From Hyphomicrobiales bacterium (GTDB taxonomy: Bacteria > Pseudomonadota > Alphaproteobacteria > Rhizobiales > Rhizobiaceae), in contig UCJA01000009.1 of NCBI GenBank assembly GCA_900472675.1, positions 420,551 to 484,550 on the forward strand: a stretch of 64,000 bases of DNA, written 5' to 3'. A model generated the notes under the pieces. That model ran no database searches. It saw nothing but the letters and a program-made list of their open reading frames with translations, and was not told the DNA's origin. The stretch's first letter is position 1. Every line of letters starts with the position of its first letter. The translations under genes were made by a program, and so were the position numbers. Below are positions 26,994 to 35,876 of this stretch, piece after piece.

Positions 26994-27262
26994 GAGTCTT
27001 TCCTAATCTATACGAGATCGTGACGCCCACAAGCCGCTGGTGCAAGGCGTCGGAAATTGCAAAAATTCAAATGATAAAACCAGAGGTCGAAACGACCACG
27101 AATCCTTCGCGGCTGTTGAACCACCCGATACCGCCGATGGCTTACCAACCGCGCGCCCGCCAACTCAGTAGCCGCAGCTATACCGGTACACTTGACGAGG
27201 CTTCAATGGATTGTGATATTACAATCACTTCCGATCGAAGATACCGACCCGCTGTCGGAAAA
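26994..27262. promoter_or_regulatory. Island end: promoter region, palindrome and insertion junction
   Basis: This stretch separates the island thyA from the broken host thyA and should hold the leftward promoter of the thyA-recombinase operon and the right attachment end. A perfect inverted repeat, GATTGT (27209-27214) with ACAATC (27221-27226), encloses GATATT. TTGACG at 27192-27197 lies 17 bases before that GATATT, giving a sigma-70-like outward promoter overlapped by the palindrome. The reading of promoter and recombination site is inference. Confidence 0.45.
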
Positions 27263-27790
27263 GAAGGGCACGCCGAGAAACACGTCTCCGGAACGCTGGT
27301 ACAGCTGGCACGACAGCTTGCCGTCCGCCACGTAGAACTGGAACAGGCAGTGGCATGGTGGCAGCGCCATCTCGTCGACTTCGCCGGGGTTCCACGCCGA
27401 CACAATATGACGGCGGGAGTTCGGGTTTACCTTCAGCCCCTCGATGAGCTGGGCAATCTGGTCGATATGCCGACCGTCCGGCGTCGGCCAGGAGCGCCAC
27501 TGGTGACCGTAGACCGGCCCGAGATCGCCGTTTTCGTCGGCCCAGTCGTCCCAGATGGAAACGCCGTTGGCCTTCAGGTAGGCAATGTTGGTGTCGCCCT
27601 TCAGGAACCAGAGCAGTTCATGGATGATCGACCGCAGATGCAGCTTCTTGGTGGTCAGCACAGGAAACCCCTGCCCCAGGTCGTAGCGCATCTGGTAGCC
27701 GAACACGGAACGTGTGCCCTTGCCGGTGCGGTCGCCGCGGTCGGTTCCCTGTTCCATCACATGGCGAAGAAGGTCGAGATACTGCTTCAT
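27203..27790 (-). pseudogene. thyA: Host thymidylate synthase truncated by the island
   Basis: From ATG at 27790 the frame follows ThyA closely ([20 protein letters not shown], catalytic [24 protein letters not shown]) until GVPF at about 27263. It then reads 20 foreign residues ([12 protein letters not shown] onward) to a stop at 27203. The lost third contains the asparagine, histidine and tyrosine that bind dUMP and the folate-contacting C-terminus, so the product should be inactive. The clean break inside a conserved motif marks the insertion point. Confidence 0.88.
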
Positions 27791-27911
27791 GGATCCTGCC
27801 GAGCGTCCGGGTGCCGCGGTGGTCGCGACACTGGTTGCTTTATAGACGATTCCCAGCCCGGACGGCAAACCGCCGCCCAGGCTTTTCCAAGCTTTTGCTG
27901 GCGCTGCTGGC

Positions 27912-28805
27912 TTACGCGGGCACGTAGTCGCGCCAGTTGTGCTCCTCGGCAAAGCCCAGAACATCCCGGATTTTCCGGTTGCTGATCGGCGCCTCGAACT
28001 CGCCCATGTCTCCTTCGATCGGCGTGCCCGGCGCAAAGCGGGCAAGGAAGTCCCGCGTCGGCTCCCGCGCCGTGATCGTGTCGTTGACGGCATTGAACAC
28101 CTGGAACCCGAGACCGCTCTTGTCGATGCAGCGATCAACGATCTGGCCAAGATCGCGGGCGTCGATATAGCTCCAGGCATTGCGCTTGCGCGACGGCGGG
28201 TCCGCGAGATAGCCCGGGAACTGGCTGTAGTCTTCCGGCGAGATCACATTGCCGATTCGCAGCGCGTAGATGTCGGCGCCGAACCGCATGGCAAACGCCC
28301 GCGCCGTCTTCTCGTTGACCACCTTGGACAGGCCGTAGCTGTCCATCGGATCGACATCATACTCTTCGGTCAGCGGGAAGGAGTGATAGTCCTTGTCGCC
28401 TTCTGCAAAGCAGACCCCGTAGGTGGTTTCGCTCGACGCGATGATGACCTTGCGGATCCCGAGCTTCATCGCTGCCTCGATGACATTGTAGGTCGAGGTG
28501 ACATTCGCCTGGAAGGTGAGATTGTCCGGACGCAGCAGGATGCGTGGCACCGCCGCAAAATGTACCACCGCGTCCACACTCGCCGGACCCTGTCCGCTCT
28601 CAAGCCCCTTGAAGTCGAAATGCATGGAGAGCGCATTGAACACCTCGCCGCTGTCGCGAAGGTCGGTGGTCAGCGTGTTGACGCCCGGGCAGTCGAGAGG
28701 CACCAGATCGAGGTTCAGCACCTCATGGCCCTTCCCAAGGAGATAAGGCACCACATGCCGGCCCGCCTTGCCGCTGCCGCCCGTGAATAAGATCCGCTTG
28801 CCCAT
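27912..28805 (-). CDS. NAD(P)-dependent epimerase/dehydratase
   Basis: A 297-residue extended SDR with the cofactor motif GGSGKAG (about 9-15), HFAAVPR, serine in IIASSET and the catalytic YGLSK, as in nucleotide-sugar epimerases. The start at 28805 ([10 protein letters not shown]) has a strong GGAGGAG site. The substrate is unknown. It lies between the broken thyA and ssrA and is probably part of the core chromosome. Confidence 0.82.
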   Translation of the reverse strand: MGKRILFTGGSGKAGRHVVPYLLGKGHEVLNLDLVPLDCPGVNTLTTDLRDSGEVFNALSMHFDFKGLESGQGPASVDAVVHFAAVPRILLRPDNLTFQANVTSTYNVIEAAMKLGIRKVIIASSETTYGVCFAEGDKDYHSFPLTEEYDVDPMDSYGLSKVVNEKTARAFAMRFGADIYALRIGNVISPEDYSQFPGYLADPPSRKRNAWSYIDARDLGQIVDRCIDKSGLGFQVFNAVNDTITAREPTRDFLARFAPGTPIEGDMGEFEAPISNRKIRDVLGFAEEHNWRDYVPA

Positions 28806-28935
28806 GAGATTACTCCTCCAGATGTCTTTACCGTAGCCGGCTGCCGGCCTTGCGACCTTAACTAGAGGCGACACATCGATTTCGCCAGTGAAAGCGCAAA
28901 GGAATGATGCTCACCTCTTTTCATGAGGCCAAGAA

Positions 28936-29293
28936 CGGCCTATATGAACTGTGCCGGACTTCGGTGCGGCTATGGCAATAAACGGCCGGTGTAATAAACC
29001 TATTGGACCCGGGGGCGGTACCCGGCGCCTCCACCAAAAACCGGTCGGCCTTTCCATTGTTGGGAACAGGACCGGCTTCTGATGGGGGCGAAATAGGATC
29101 GACAAGGGCGTAAAGATCGAACTTTTGCTCGGCATGATACCACCGTTATCGGGTCAAACAGTGTAGTTGCAAACGACAACAACGCTAAGGGTTACGCTCT
29201 CGCTGCCTAACGGCGGTGCGGGAAATCCGAACCAAGCCCTCTAGGTTAGCCCCTTGAGGCGGGGTCCGAAGGCACCTGGCAACAGAAGCCTTC
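28936..29293 (+). ncRNA. ssrA: Permuted two-piece tmRNA (ssrA)
   Basis: Alphaproteobacterial tmRNA is encoded with its 3' acceptor half first. The acceptor half ends at 29036 in CGCCTCCACCA after a T-arm of CCGGG and CCCGG. The coding half begins at 29084 with GGGGGCG, which pairs with CGCCTCC to form the acceptor stem. The tag frame (29168-29209) reads ANDNNAKGYALAA then a stop, close to known rhizobial tags. tmRNA rescues stalled ribosomes and marks products for ClpXP. Outer ends are estimates. Confidence 0.92.
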
Positions 29294-29411
29294 ACCTTCG
29301 TCCTCCGCTCGCTTATTATGGTGCCTGACTCGAACGCCGCCGCGGGCTTTTCCGCGCGCGACACTCATGGCATAACGTCTCCAGCGAGACGACAAGGAAA
29401 GACAGGACCGA

Positions 29412-29918
29412 ATGGGGCAGGATCACATCCGTTACGATATTCTGGCGCAGGACGCGCTGCGTGGCGTCATCCGCAAGGTTTTGTCCGAAGTCATGGCGAC
29501 CGGCCGACTTCCTGGCGACCATCATTTCTTCATTACATTTCTGACCGGTGCACCGGGCGTGCGGATCTCCCAGCACCTGAAGTCGAAATATCCGGAGCAG
29601 ATGACGATCGTCGTCCAGCACCAGTTCTGGGATCTCAAGGTCAACGAGACCCAGTTCGAGATCGGCCTCTCCTTCTCCGACACGCCGGAGCGTCTGGTCA
29701 TCCCGTTCAATGCCGTCCGCGGCTTCTACGACCCGTCGGTGAACTTCGAGCTTGAGTTCGAGGTGCCGCTGTCCGACGAGGAAGAAGAAGTAACCGCTGA
29801 AATCACGGCAATCCCGCTCGATCCGGTCGCTAAGCCTGCCGAATCGCAAGCGGACGCATCGGAAGACAAAAAGCCCGGGTCTGTGGTCTCCCTCGACTCC
29901 TTCCGCAAGAAGCAGTAG
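29412..29918 (+). CDS. sspB: SspB, adaptor delivering ssrA-tagged proteins to ClpXP
   Basis: The 168-residue protein has the SspB fold pattern (HHFFITFLTGAPGVRISQHL, MTIVVQHQFWDL, LVIPFNAVRGFYDPSVNF), an acidic linker and a C-terminal VVSLDSFRKKQ tail that acts as the ClpX-binding motif. It belongs to the alphaproteobacterial branch. It lies about 120 bases downstream of ssrA on the same strand, so the tag RNA and its delivery factor are neighbours. Confidence 0.9.
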   Translation: MGQDHIRYDILAQDALRGVIRKVLSEVMATGRLPGDHHFFITFLTGAPGVRISQHLKSKYPEQMTIVVQHQFWDLKVNETQFEIGLSFSDTPERLVIPFNAVRGFYDPSVNFELEFEVPLSDEEEEVTAEITAIPLDPVAKPAESQADASEDKKPGSVVSLDSFRKKQ

Positions 29919-29932
29919 CCAGGGCGAAAGCC

Positions 29933-30130
29933 ATGAGTGCCGAACTCGTCAACCTTCGCCAGGTCCGCAAGGACAAGCGGCGATCCGACAAGGAAAAACA
30001 GGCGGAACAGAACCGCCTGACCTTCGGCCGTACCAAAGTCGAGCGGTCGCTCACCCAGGCAAGGAACGAGCTCACTGAGAAAACCCTGGACCAGGGCAAG
30101 CTGGAAAAGCCTTTTCGGGACAAGGACTAA
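29933..30130 (+). CDS. DUF4169 family protein
   Basis: A 65-residue, very basic protein starting MSAELVNLRQVRKDKRR, the typical pattern of DUF4169, and helical throughout. It begins 14 bases after sspB and is likely cotranscribed with it and with the ribbon-helix-helix gene that follows. Function is unknown. Confidence 0.85.
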   Translation: MSAELVNLRQVRKDKRRSDKEKQAEQNRLTFGRTKVERSLTQARNELTEKTLDQGKLEKPFRDKD

Positions 30131-30215
30131 CACTGTTAAGGCTTCTTTAGCCGCGCTCGTGCCATCGCCTTGACGGAGCGCAGCTGACGATCTCAATAGC
30201 GCTCTATCAATCACC

Positions 30216-30482
30216 ATGAAGGTGACGGGGCGACACTTGATCCGAAAACATTCTGCGACCTTGCACGGTCACCGCACAAGTTTTTCTCTTGAAGACGAGT
30301 TCTGGCTGGAGCTGAAAGCGATAGCCGGAGCCCGCAACGTCAGCCTGGCGGCACTGATCGCTGAGGTGGACGATACCCGCAGCGAGGGCAACAATCTCTC
30401 CTCCGCCCTGCGGCTACATGTTCTGGCATGGCTGAAGTCAGGCCACGGCATTGGGCTTAAGAAGCCGCCGAAGCCCACCTAG
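30216..30482 (+). CDS. Ribbon-helix-helix domain protein
   Basis: The 88-residue protein shows HRTSFSLEDEFWLELKAIA, then a helix-turn-helix-like stretch and SALRLHVLAWLKSG, matching the RHH_4 family that follows DUF4169 in many Rhizobiales. It may bind DNA as a dimer; no partner toxin is visible. Confidence 0.82.
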   Translation: MKVTGRHLIRKHSATLHGHRTSFSLEDEFWLELKAIAGARNVSLAALIAEVDDTRSEGNNLSSALRLHVLAWLKSGHGIGLKKPPKPT

Positions 30483-30554
30483 AGAGACCTTCAAACATAA
30501 CCTTGGCCTTAACCGACGGTCCGTTGTCCCGCAGATCGCCGTGGCGACGCGGCG

Positions 30555-33500
30555 TTACGGCTGCACGCCCGGCAGGTTGAACGACGGCGCCGAAGACGGT
30601 CCGCCCGGCGAGGGTTGGACATCGGGAGCATTGAACGTATCCGGTATCGGCGAAAGCACGAACGGCTGCGGCGTGGCTGCTTGGCGCAAACGCTCCTCCT
30701 GGGCCTTGGCAGCCGCAGCGGCTGCCTCCGCTTCGCGTCGTGCCCTATCCTCGATCTCCGCCTTCTCGCGCGCTGCCTGCCGTTCCGTCGCCCGGAACGT
30801 GTAAAGCGCTGCCTCTCGACGCAGGCGCTGTTTTTCCAGCACGCTGGCCTGCAGCGTTTCCACGCGGCGGCGTTCCTGCTCGAAGGCGCGTTGCGACAGG
30901 AAGTTGCTCATGTCGGCGAGGTCGAGCCGCTCCTGTGGCGCCTCAAGAGAGCCGGAATAGGCGAGGCGGATGGTCGGATCGCCGCCCGCAATGGCCTCGT
31001 CGCCCGGGTCGAAGGTCAGGCCGAGCTCGGCCGAAATCTGGTCGTCCAACGGGTCGAGACGCCCCTCGCCCAACAGCTTGGTCGATCCCGCCCCGGCCGT
31101 CACGTTTTGAGCCCTTGCTTCTCCGCCAGCGATTGTGAAGGGCACGGTAACGTCGCCAACCTGGGTGCGGCCGGCATGGATCAGGGGCGGCACGAGCGGT
31201 CGTACCCGCTCCTCGGTAATCTCGCCCTGCAGCCTGTCTGCGGCGGCCATCAGCGGCGTCATGGCATTGGCATTCAGCCTATCAATCGCCAGGTCCTTCA
31301 GGCGCAGCTCGCCCGAGCCGCTCGCGGCATGCAGGAGGTCCGACAGCGTCTTGCCAGTCGATTCTGCCGATAGCCCGAAGGACATCTTGCCGGTCGCAAC
31401 AGGCTTGCCGTCCCGGGCCCAGATGATCGGCGCGAGGTCTGCATTCTCCGCAGCAACACGCAGCTGCAGGATCCCGGCGCCCTCGCCGTTCGACATCATC
31501 ACGCGCCCGCCGATCGTTCCGCCGAGCCATTTTCCGATGGCATTGTCCACCGTCAGTGTACCGCTTCGGTAGGTGACCTTGCCGCCGAAATCGCTGGCGC
31601 TGCCAAGCGGCCCGGCCCGCAGAGCGCCGGCCTTCACGTCGAGCGACACATCGGCTTCGCCAAACATTCGCAGTGCCAGGGGTTTGCCAGAATACGCGCC
31701 GGTGGAGGGATCGGAGATGGGCCCGTAGACACCCTCCGCCAGCCAGGGAAGATCGAGGGTGTCCATCTGAAGACTGCCGGTGACCGGCTGGCTTGGCGCC
31801 GTCCGGTCCATCGACAGCACGCTTCGGAAACCATTGCCCGCGATCTTGCCGGACAGCCCGCTCACCTCCACGCGCTCGGGCGTCAGTTTGACATCCCCCG
31901 CCACGCTTGTCGCAAGGCCGTCGCCGAACTGCGGCATCCCCACTCCCATCGTCAGCAGATAGGGATCGAGGTCTTCGCTGTTGAGCGTCACATGCGCCTG
32001 ACCTTCGCCGAAGCCATCGTTCTGGATGGTGACCGCGCCCTTCGCTTCAAACGCTGTCTTCGGCGTTTTGAACGACAGGCTGGTCGCGGCAGGGCCACTC
32101 GCGCCCTGCTGCACGTCGAGCACCAGCGCGCCGGCACCATCACCGCCAAAGGGCAGAGGATCGAGACCCGCCTGACCGAGCAGGACGGAAGATTCAGGAT
32201 TGTCGAGGCGTGCGTTGAGGGACAGCGCAGTGCCGCCTGTCAGGTTCAACACCCCCGGCAGCTTCAGTTCGCCAGCCAGCTGGCTCCCGTTGGTCGTACC
32301 CTTGAGCGTGACGTCGACACCACCAGGCGCACCACCGACGGTGATATCCGCTCGCAGATCCGAGTTGGCGTACCAGCTCGCATTGCGCTCCATCCGCGAA
32401 AGCAGCGGATGGGCAGGAAGCCTCTCGCGCAGCATCGACAGGAAGGCCGACGGATCCTTCGACTTCAGCGCGACACTCCCGGACCCCGCGTAGGATAGCA
32501 GCGAGCCCTCGATGCGGCCCTTGGCCGCAATATTGGCACCCTGGATATCGCCGACGTTCAGCCGCTCGAGCGACAACACGCCCTCTGCGATCGTGAACGC
32601 GGTATCGACCTTGGAGGCGGCAACGCCGAAGGCTGTGAAGCGGTCCGCCTTGAGAGTCGCGGCGATGCGATGATCAAGAATGTCCTGGCCCGCATCATCA
32701 CCGGTCAAAAGCGATCCGAGCGCCCGCATGGCATCGATGTCGATCTCGTTGCCGGCAAGCGTCATCGAAAGGTTCGGCATATGGTTTGCCGGCGACTGCC
32801 GCTCCACGCGCCCCTTGAGCGTCGCGGCACCAATGGCGATCTCCAGGTTGTCGAAGCGCTGCAGTTGCGGCGTAAGGTTCACCCGGGCTGAAAACCCGGC
32901 GGACCGCAGCTGCCGGATGGCAGGGTCCACTCGACCCGAAAGCCAGTCGGCAAGGCCGGACGGCTGGCTTGACGCGACGAGCATATCGCCGGTGAAGGAG
33001 ACCCGGTCGCGGAGGTTGAGCGCGCCCTTGGCCTCCAGCTGGGTGCGACCCGGAAGGGTCGCGACGCCGTTGTCGACGGTCCAGCCATGTCCGGCCGGCC
33101 GCACGTCGAGGCGGATGTCGCGGATCGTCGTGTCGTTGATGACAATCGCCGGAAGCTTCAGGCTCGCGCGCCCCGGAACCTGCGGAATAGGGATCGACGC
33201 CGCCATCTTCAGGAAGGCATTGATCCGACGCTGTGCCGAAGCGGCCGGATCGCGACCGGTCTTGGCCTGCGGTCCCTCGCCGAGCTTGTTGACGTCGATC
33301 TGCTGCCCTTCCGCCGTCAGCAGGAACTCGGGCTTGAGGCCCGTATCGAGCGTCGCCTCCCCGGTCACCACGTAAGGATTGTCGAGGGCTCCCACTTCGA
33401 GGCGGTACTGCGGAATGCGGATCCGCTCGTTGGTAAGCTGGAAGTCGCCCTTCACCCGGGGCCCTGCCGGCGGCAGGCTGACGGGCTCGCTCTCGTCCTC

Positions 33501-34253
33501 CTCCTGCGTGAAATGCAGGTTGAAACCGCCATCATATGCTGGCTTGTTGTCCACCGTCGTCAGCGTTCCGTCGAACTCGACCTCGACGGGCTGGAAGTCC
33601 GGCGTGATGCGCAGCCGCAGCGGCATGGTTCGGGCGACCGTATTGGCCTCGCCACTCAAGAGGTTGAACTTCGCCTCATAGCCGTCGAGCGTGGCATTGC
33701 CTTCGCCGCGCCAAGGGCCTCGCAGGCTGTCTGCCGCAAGATTAGCCGAAAAATCCGTGATCCGCCGCGCCTGGCCGCTCTGCTCGTCGATGAGGTCGAT
33801 CTCGCCGCCCGTCACGTGGACGTCTTCGATCACCACGGCATCGGCAGGCAGGGCCGCACGGCTGCCCCGCATCCAGTCCAGCGTGCCGTCCTTGAGGATG
33901 CGAAGCCGCGCCTTGGGCTCCTCGATGCGCATGTCGAAGATGCGTGCTTCGCCAGAGAGGAAGGGCGCCAGCTCCATGTCCATGGAAAAGCGTGCCACTT
34001 CCATCAGCGGCTTGCCGTCGACGTCCTGACCGATCCGCACATCGTGCAGCGTCACCGAGGGAAACGGCAGGATGCGCGCATCGACGCTGCCGTGCACGCT
34101 GACCTTCTTGCCGAGAAGCCGGCTAGCCTGTTCCTCGAAGCCGAGCCGGAATGTCGACCAGTTGACAAAGAACGGAGCGAGAAGCGCCGTAAACAGCGCC
34201 AACACGACCAACCCACCCAGTGCCAACATGATGCGTCCGAACAATGTCGGCAT
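30555..34253 (-). CDS. AsmA-like protein
   Basis: A 1232-residue protein with one N-terminal membrane segment (about residues 8-30) followed by a long beta-rich periplasmic domain and a charged C-terminal region rich in Ala, Arg and Glu (about 1130-1200), ending in a Pro/Ser-rich tail. The start MPTLFGRIMLALGGLVVLA and the segment VSVHGSVDARILPFPSVTL are typical of AsmA. Relatives bridge the inner and outer membranes and are linked to lipid transport and outer-membrane biogenesis. It is monocistronic or paired with the FAD oxidase to its right. Confidence 0.85.
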   Translation of the reverse strand: MPTLFGRIMLALGGLVVLALFTALLAPFFVNWSTFRLGFEEQASRLLGKKVSVHGSVDARILPFPSVTLHDVRIGQDVDGKPLMEVARFSMDMELAPFLSGEARIFDMRIEEPKARLRILKDGTLDWMRGSRAALPADAVVIEDVHVTGGEIDLIDEQSGQARRITDFSANLAADSLRGPWRGEGNATLDGYEAKFNLLSGEANTVARTMPLRLRITPDFQPVEVEFDGTLTTVDNKPAYDGGFNLHFTQEEDESEPVSLPPAGPRVKGDFQLTNERIRIPQYRLEVGALDNPYVVTGEATLDTGLKPEFLLTAEGQQIDVNKLGEGPQAKTGRDPAASAQRRINAFLKMAASIPIPQVPGRASLKLPAIVINDTTIRDIRLDVRPAGHGWTVDNGVATLPGRTQLEAKGALNLRDRVSFTGDMLVASSQPSGLADWLSGRVDPAIRQLRSAGFSARVNLTPQLQRFDNLEIAIGAATLKGRVERQSPANHMPNLSMTLAGNEIDIDAMRALGSLLTGDDAGQDILDHRIAATLKADRFTAFGVAASKVDTAFTIAEGVLSLERLNVGDIQGANIAAKGRIEGSLLSYAGSGSVALKSKDPSAFLSMLRERLPAHPLLSRMERNASWYANSDLRADITVGGAPGGVDVTLKGTTNGSQLAGELKLPGVLNLTGGTALSLNARLDNPESSVLLGQAGLDPLPFGGDGAGALVLDVQQGASGPAATSLSFKTPKTAFEAKGAVTIQNDGFGEGQAHVTLNSEDLDPYLLTMGVGMPQFGDGLATSVAGDVKLTPERVEVSGLSGKIAGNGFRSVLSMDRTAPSQPVTGSLQMDTLDLPWLAEGVYGPISDPSTGAYSGKPLALRMFGEADVSLDVKAGALRAGPLGSASDFGGKVTYRSGTLTVDNAIGKWLGGTIGGRVMMSNGEGAGILQLRVAAENADLAPIIWARDGKPVATGKMSFGLSAESTGKTLSDLLHAASGSGELRLKDLAIDRLNANAMTPLMAAADRLQGEITEERVRPLVPPLIHAGRTQVGDVTVPFTIAGGEARAQNVTAGAGSTKLLGEGRLDPLDDQISAELGLTFDPGDEAIAGGDPTIRLAYSGSLEAPQERLDLADMSNFLSQRAFEQERRRVETLQASVLEKQRLRREAALYTFRATERQAAREKAEIEDRARREAEAAAAAAKAQEERLRQAATPQPFVLSPIPDTFNAPDVQPSPGGPSSAPSFNLPGVQP

Positions 34254-34320
34254 CTCCTTGCTCGTTAGGAAAAGACTAGTTCCATAAGGCCGACAGACAA
34301 GTCAACCTTACCGCACCCGC

Positions 34321-35736
34321 TCAGGGCACCATCCGGAAGATCTTGGACGGATTGAAGATATTATCCGGATCGAGGCTGCGCTTGATGGCGCGCATGAGGT
34401 CGAGGGAGCCGCCCAGCTCTTCTTCGAGGAAGGCCATCTTGCCCTGCCCGATGCCGTGTTCGCCGGTGCATGTGCCGTCCATCGACAGCGCACGGCGGTT
34501 CAGACGCTCGGTGAAGGCTTCCACTTTGGAGACCGAAGCGGGATCCTTGCCGTCGAACAGGACAAGCACGTGGAAATTGCCATCGCCCGCATGACCGACG
34601 ATCGGCGCCAGCAGGCCTTCCCGCGCGATGTCCGCCTGGGTTTCGACCACGCAATCGGCCAGACGCGAGATCGGCACGCAGACATCGGTCGACAATCCGT
34701 CGAGCTCGGGAGCGAGCGCCCGGCCGGCCCAATAGGCATTGTGGCGGGCGTTCCAGAGCTTTGCCCGCTCCTCGGCGTTGGCTGTATAGTGAAATGCCTC
34801 GCCGCCGCACTCATCTGCGATCTCCCCGAACTGCTGCGATTGGAGCGCGACTGTCTCGTCCGTCCCGTGGAATTCCAGGAACAGCGTCGGCTTCTCCGCA
34901 TAGGAAAGTCCGGAATAGGCGTTGCAGGCGCGGATCTGCACGTCGTCGAGCAGCTCGATGCGAGCAACCGGAATGCCCATCTGGATGGTCATGATCACCG
35001 CGTTGCAGGCAGCCTCGACGCTCGGGAAGGCGCAGACGCCTCCCCCGATCTTCTCCGGTATGCCCTGCAGCCGCAGCGTGACCGAGGTAATGGCGCCGAG
35101 CGTGCCTTCCGATCCGACGAACAGCCGCGTGAGGTCATACCCCGCCGATGATTTCTTGGCCCGACGCGCCGTTCGGATCTCCTCGCCGGTGGCGGTGACC
35201 ACCGTCAGCGACAGGACGTTGTCCTTCATCGTGCCGTAGCGCACGGCATTGGTGCCGGAAGCCCGTGTCGCGGCCATGCCACCGATCGAGGCATTGGCAC
35301 CCGGATCGATGGGGAAGAACAGCCCGGTCGCCCGTAGTTCGCGGTTGAGCTCTTCCCGCGTGATCCCCGGCTCGACGGTGACGTCGAGATCGGCCGGGCT
35401 GACGCGCAGCACCTTGTTCATGCGGGTAAAGTCCATGGAGATGCCGCCCGAGGGCGCATTCACCTGACCCTCCAGCGACGACCCCACACCGAACGGAATG
35501 ATCGGGGCGCGATGGTTGGCACAGATCGACACGACCGCCCGCACGTCGTCCGCGCACTCCACGAAGACGACGCCGTCGGGAAGCTGCGCCGGAAGATAGG
35601 TGGTCGTATGGGCGTGCTGCTCGCGAAAGCTCTGGCCTGTCTGGAAGCGTTCGCCGAACGCCTGCTTGAGGATCCCGAGCGCGGCCGCAATGCCCTCCTC
35701 GTTGCGAGGGCCTGGCTTCACGTCCCGCAGTGCCAT
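34321..35736 (-). CDS. FAD-binding oxidase (glycolate/D-lactate dehydrogenase-like)
   Basis: The 471-residue protein has a PCMH FAD-binding domain (PFGVGSSLEGQVNAPSGGI) and the FAD-linked oxidase C-terminal domain (IVGHAGDGNFHVLVLFDG, GTCTGEHGIGQGKM). It fits D-lactate dehydrogenase (cytochrome) or GlcD-like enzymes that pass electrons to the respiratory chain. The start at 35736 (MALRDVKP) is preceded by GGGAG. No glcE or glcF genes are adjacent, which favours a stand-alone D-lactate-type enzyme. Confidence 0.85.
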   Translation of the reverse strand: MALRDVKPGPRNEEGIAAALGILKQAFGERFQTGQSFREQHAHTTTYLPAQLPDGVVFVECADDVRAVVSICANHRAPIIPFGVGSSLEGQVNAPSGGISMDFTRMNKVLRVSPADLDVTVEPGITREELNRELRATGLFFPIDPGANASIGGMAATRASGTNAVRYGTMKDNVLSLTVVTATGEEIRTARRAKKSSAGYDLTRLFVGSEGTLGAITSVTLRLQGIPEKIGGGVCAFPSVEAACNAVIMTIQMGIPVARIELLDDVQIRACNAYSGLSYAEKPTLFLEFHGTDETVALQSQQFGEIADECGGEAFHYTANAEERAKLWNARHNAYWAGRALAPELDGLSTDVCVPISRLADCVVETQADIAREGLLAPIVGHAGDGNFHVLVLFDGKDPASVSKVEAFTERLNRRALSMDGTCTGEHGIGQGKMAFLEEELGGSLDLMRAIKRSLDPDNIFNPSKIFRMVP

Positions 35737-35876
35737 AACGCGTCTCCCGATCTTCAATGCGTGCAAAAAGCTCTAATCGGTGCCTGGGTTAGGGCGTCGT
35801 CCAAGCTTTGTCCAGACGAAAGCCCGGGAGACACCAAGAGCCCTTTCGTCAACCTTTAAGACCGCACCGGCCGCCC

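Larger units (their letters stand above)
1..27262. mobile_element. Right-hand part of a genomic island inserted in thyA (left end outside window)
   Basis: The right boundary is set at about 27262/27263, where the host thyA reading frame leaves the ThyA family sequence straight after its GVPF motif. The interval holds a defence pair, a scar of broken genes, a small-molecule gene block, an AAA protease unit and, at the right edge, an operon of three recombinase-like genes plus a complete second thyA. Recombinases at one edge, a disrupted essential gene and a replacement copy fit an integrative element. That everything from position 1 belongs to one element is inferred; it could be several nested acquisitions. 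No C-terminal thyA remnant was seen in the window, so the left end should lie beyond it. Confidence 0.65.

Noticed and set aside
1..27262. Island considered as a prophage
   Set aside because: No capsid, tail, terminase or lysis genes are seen.
28911..29135. Short minus-strand frames over the ssrA region
   Set aside because: The sequence is explained by tmRNA structure (acceptor stem pairing, CCA end, tag frame).
33087..34268. Long plus-strand frame opposite the AsmA-like gene
   Set aside because: It is the antisense shadow of a well-supported gene, with Arg/His/Gln-rich low-quality translation and no motif.
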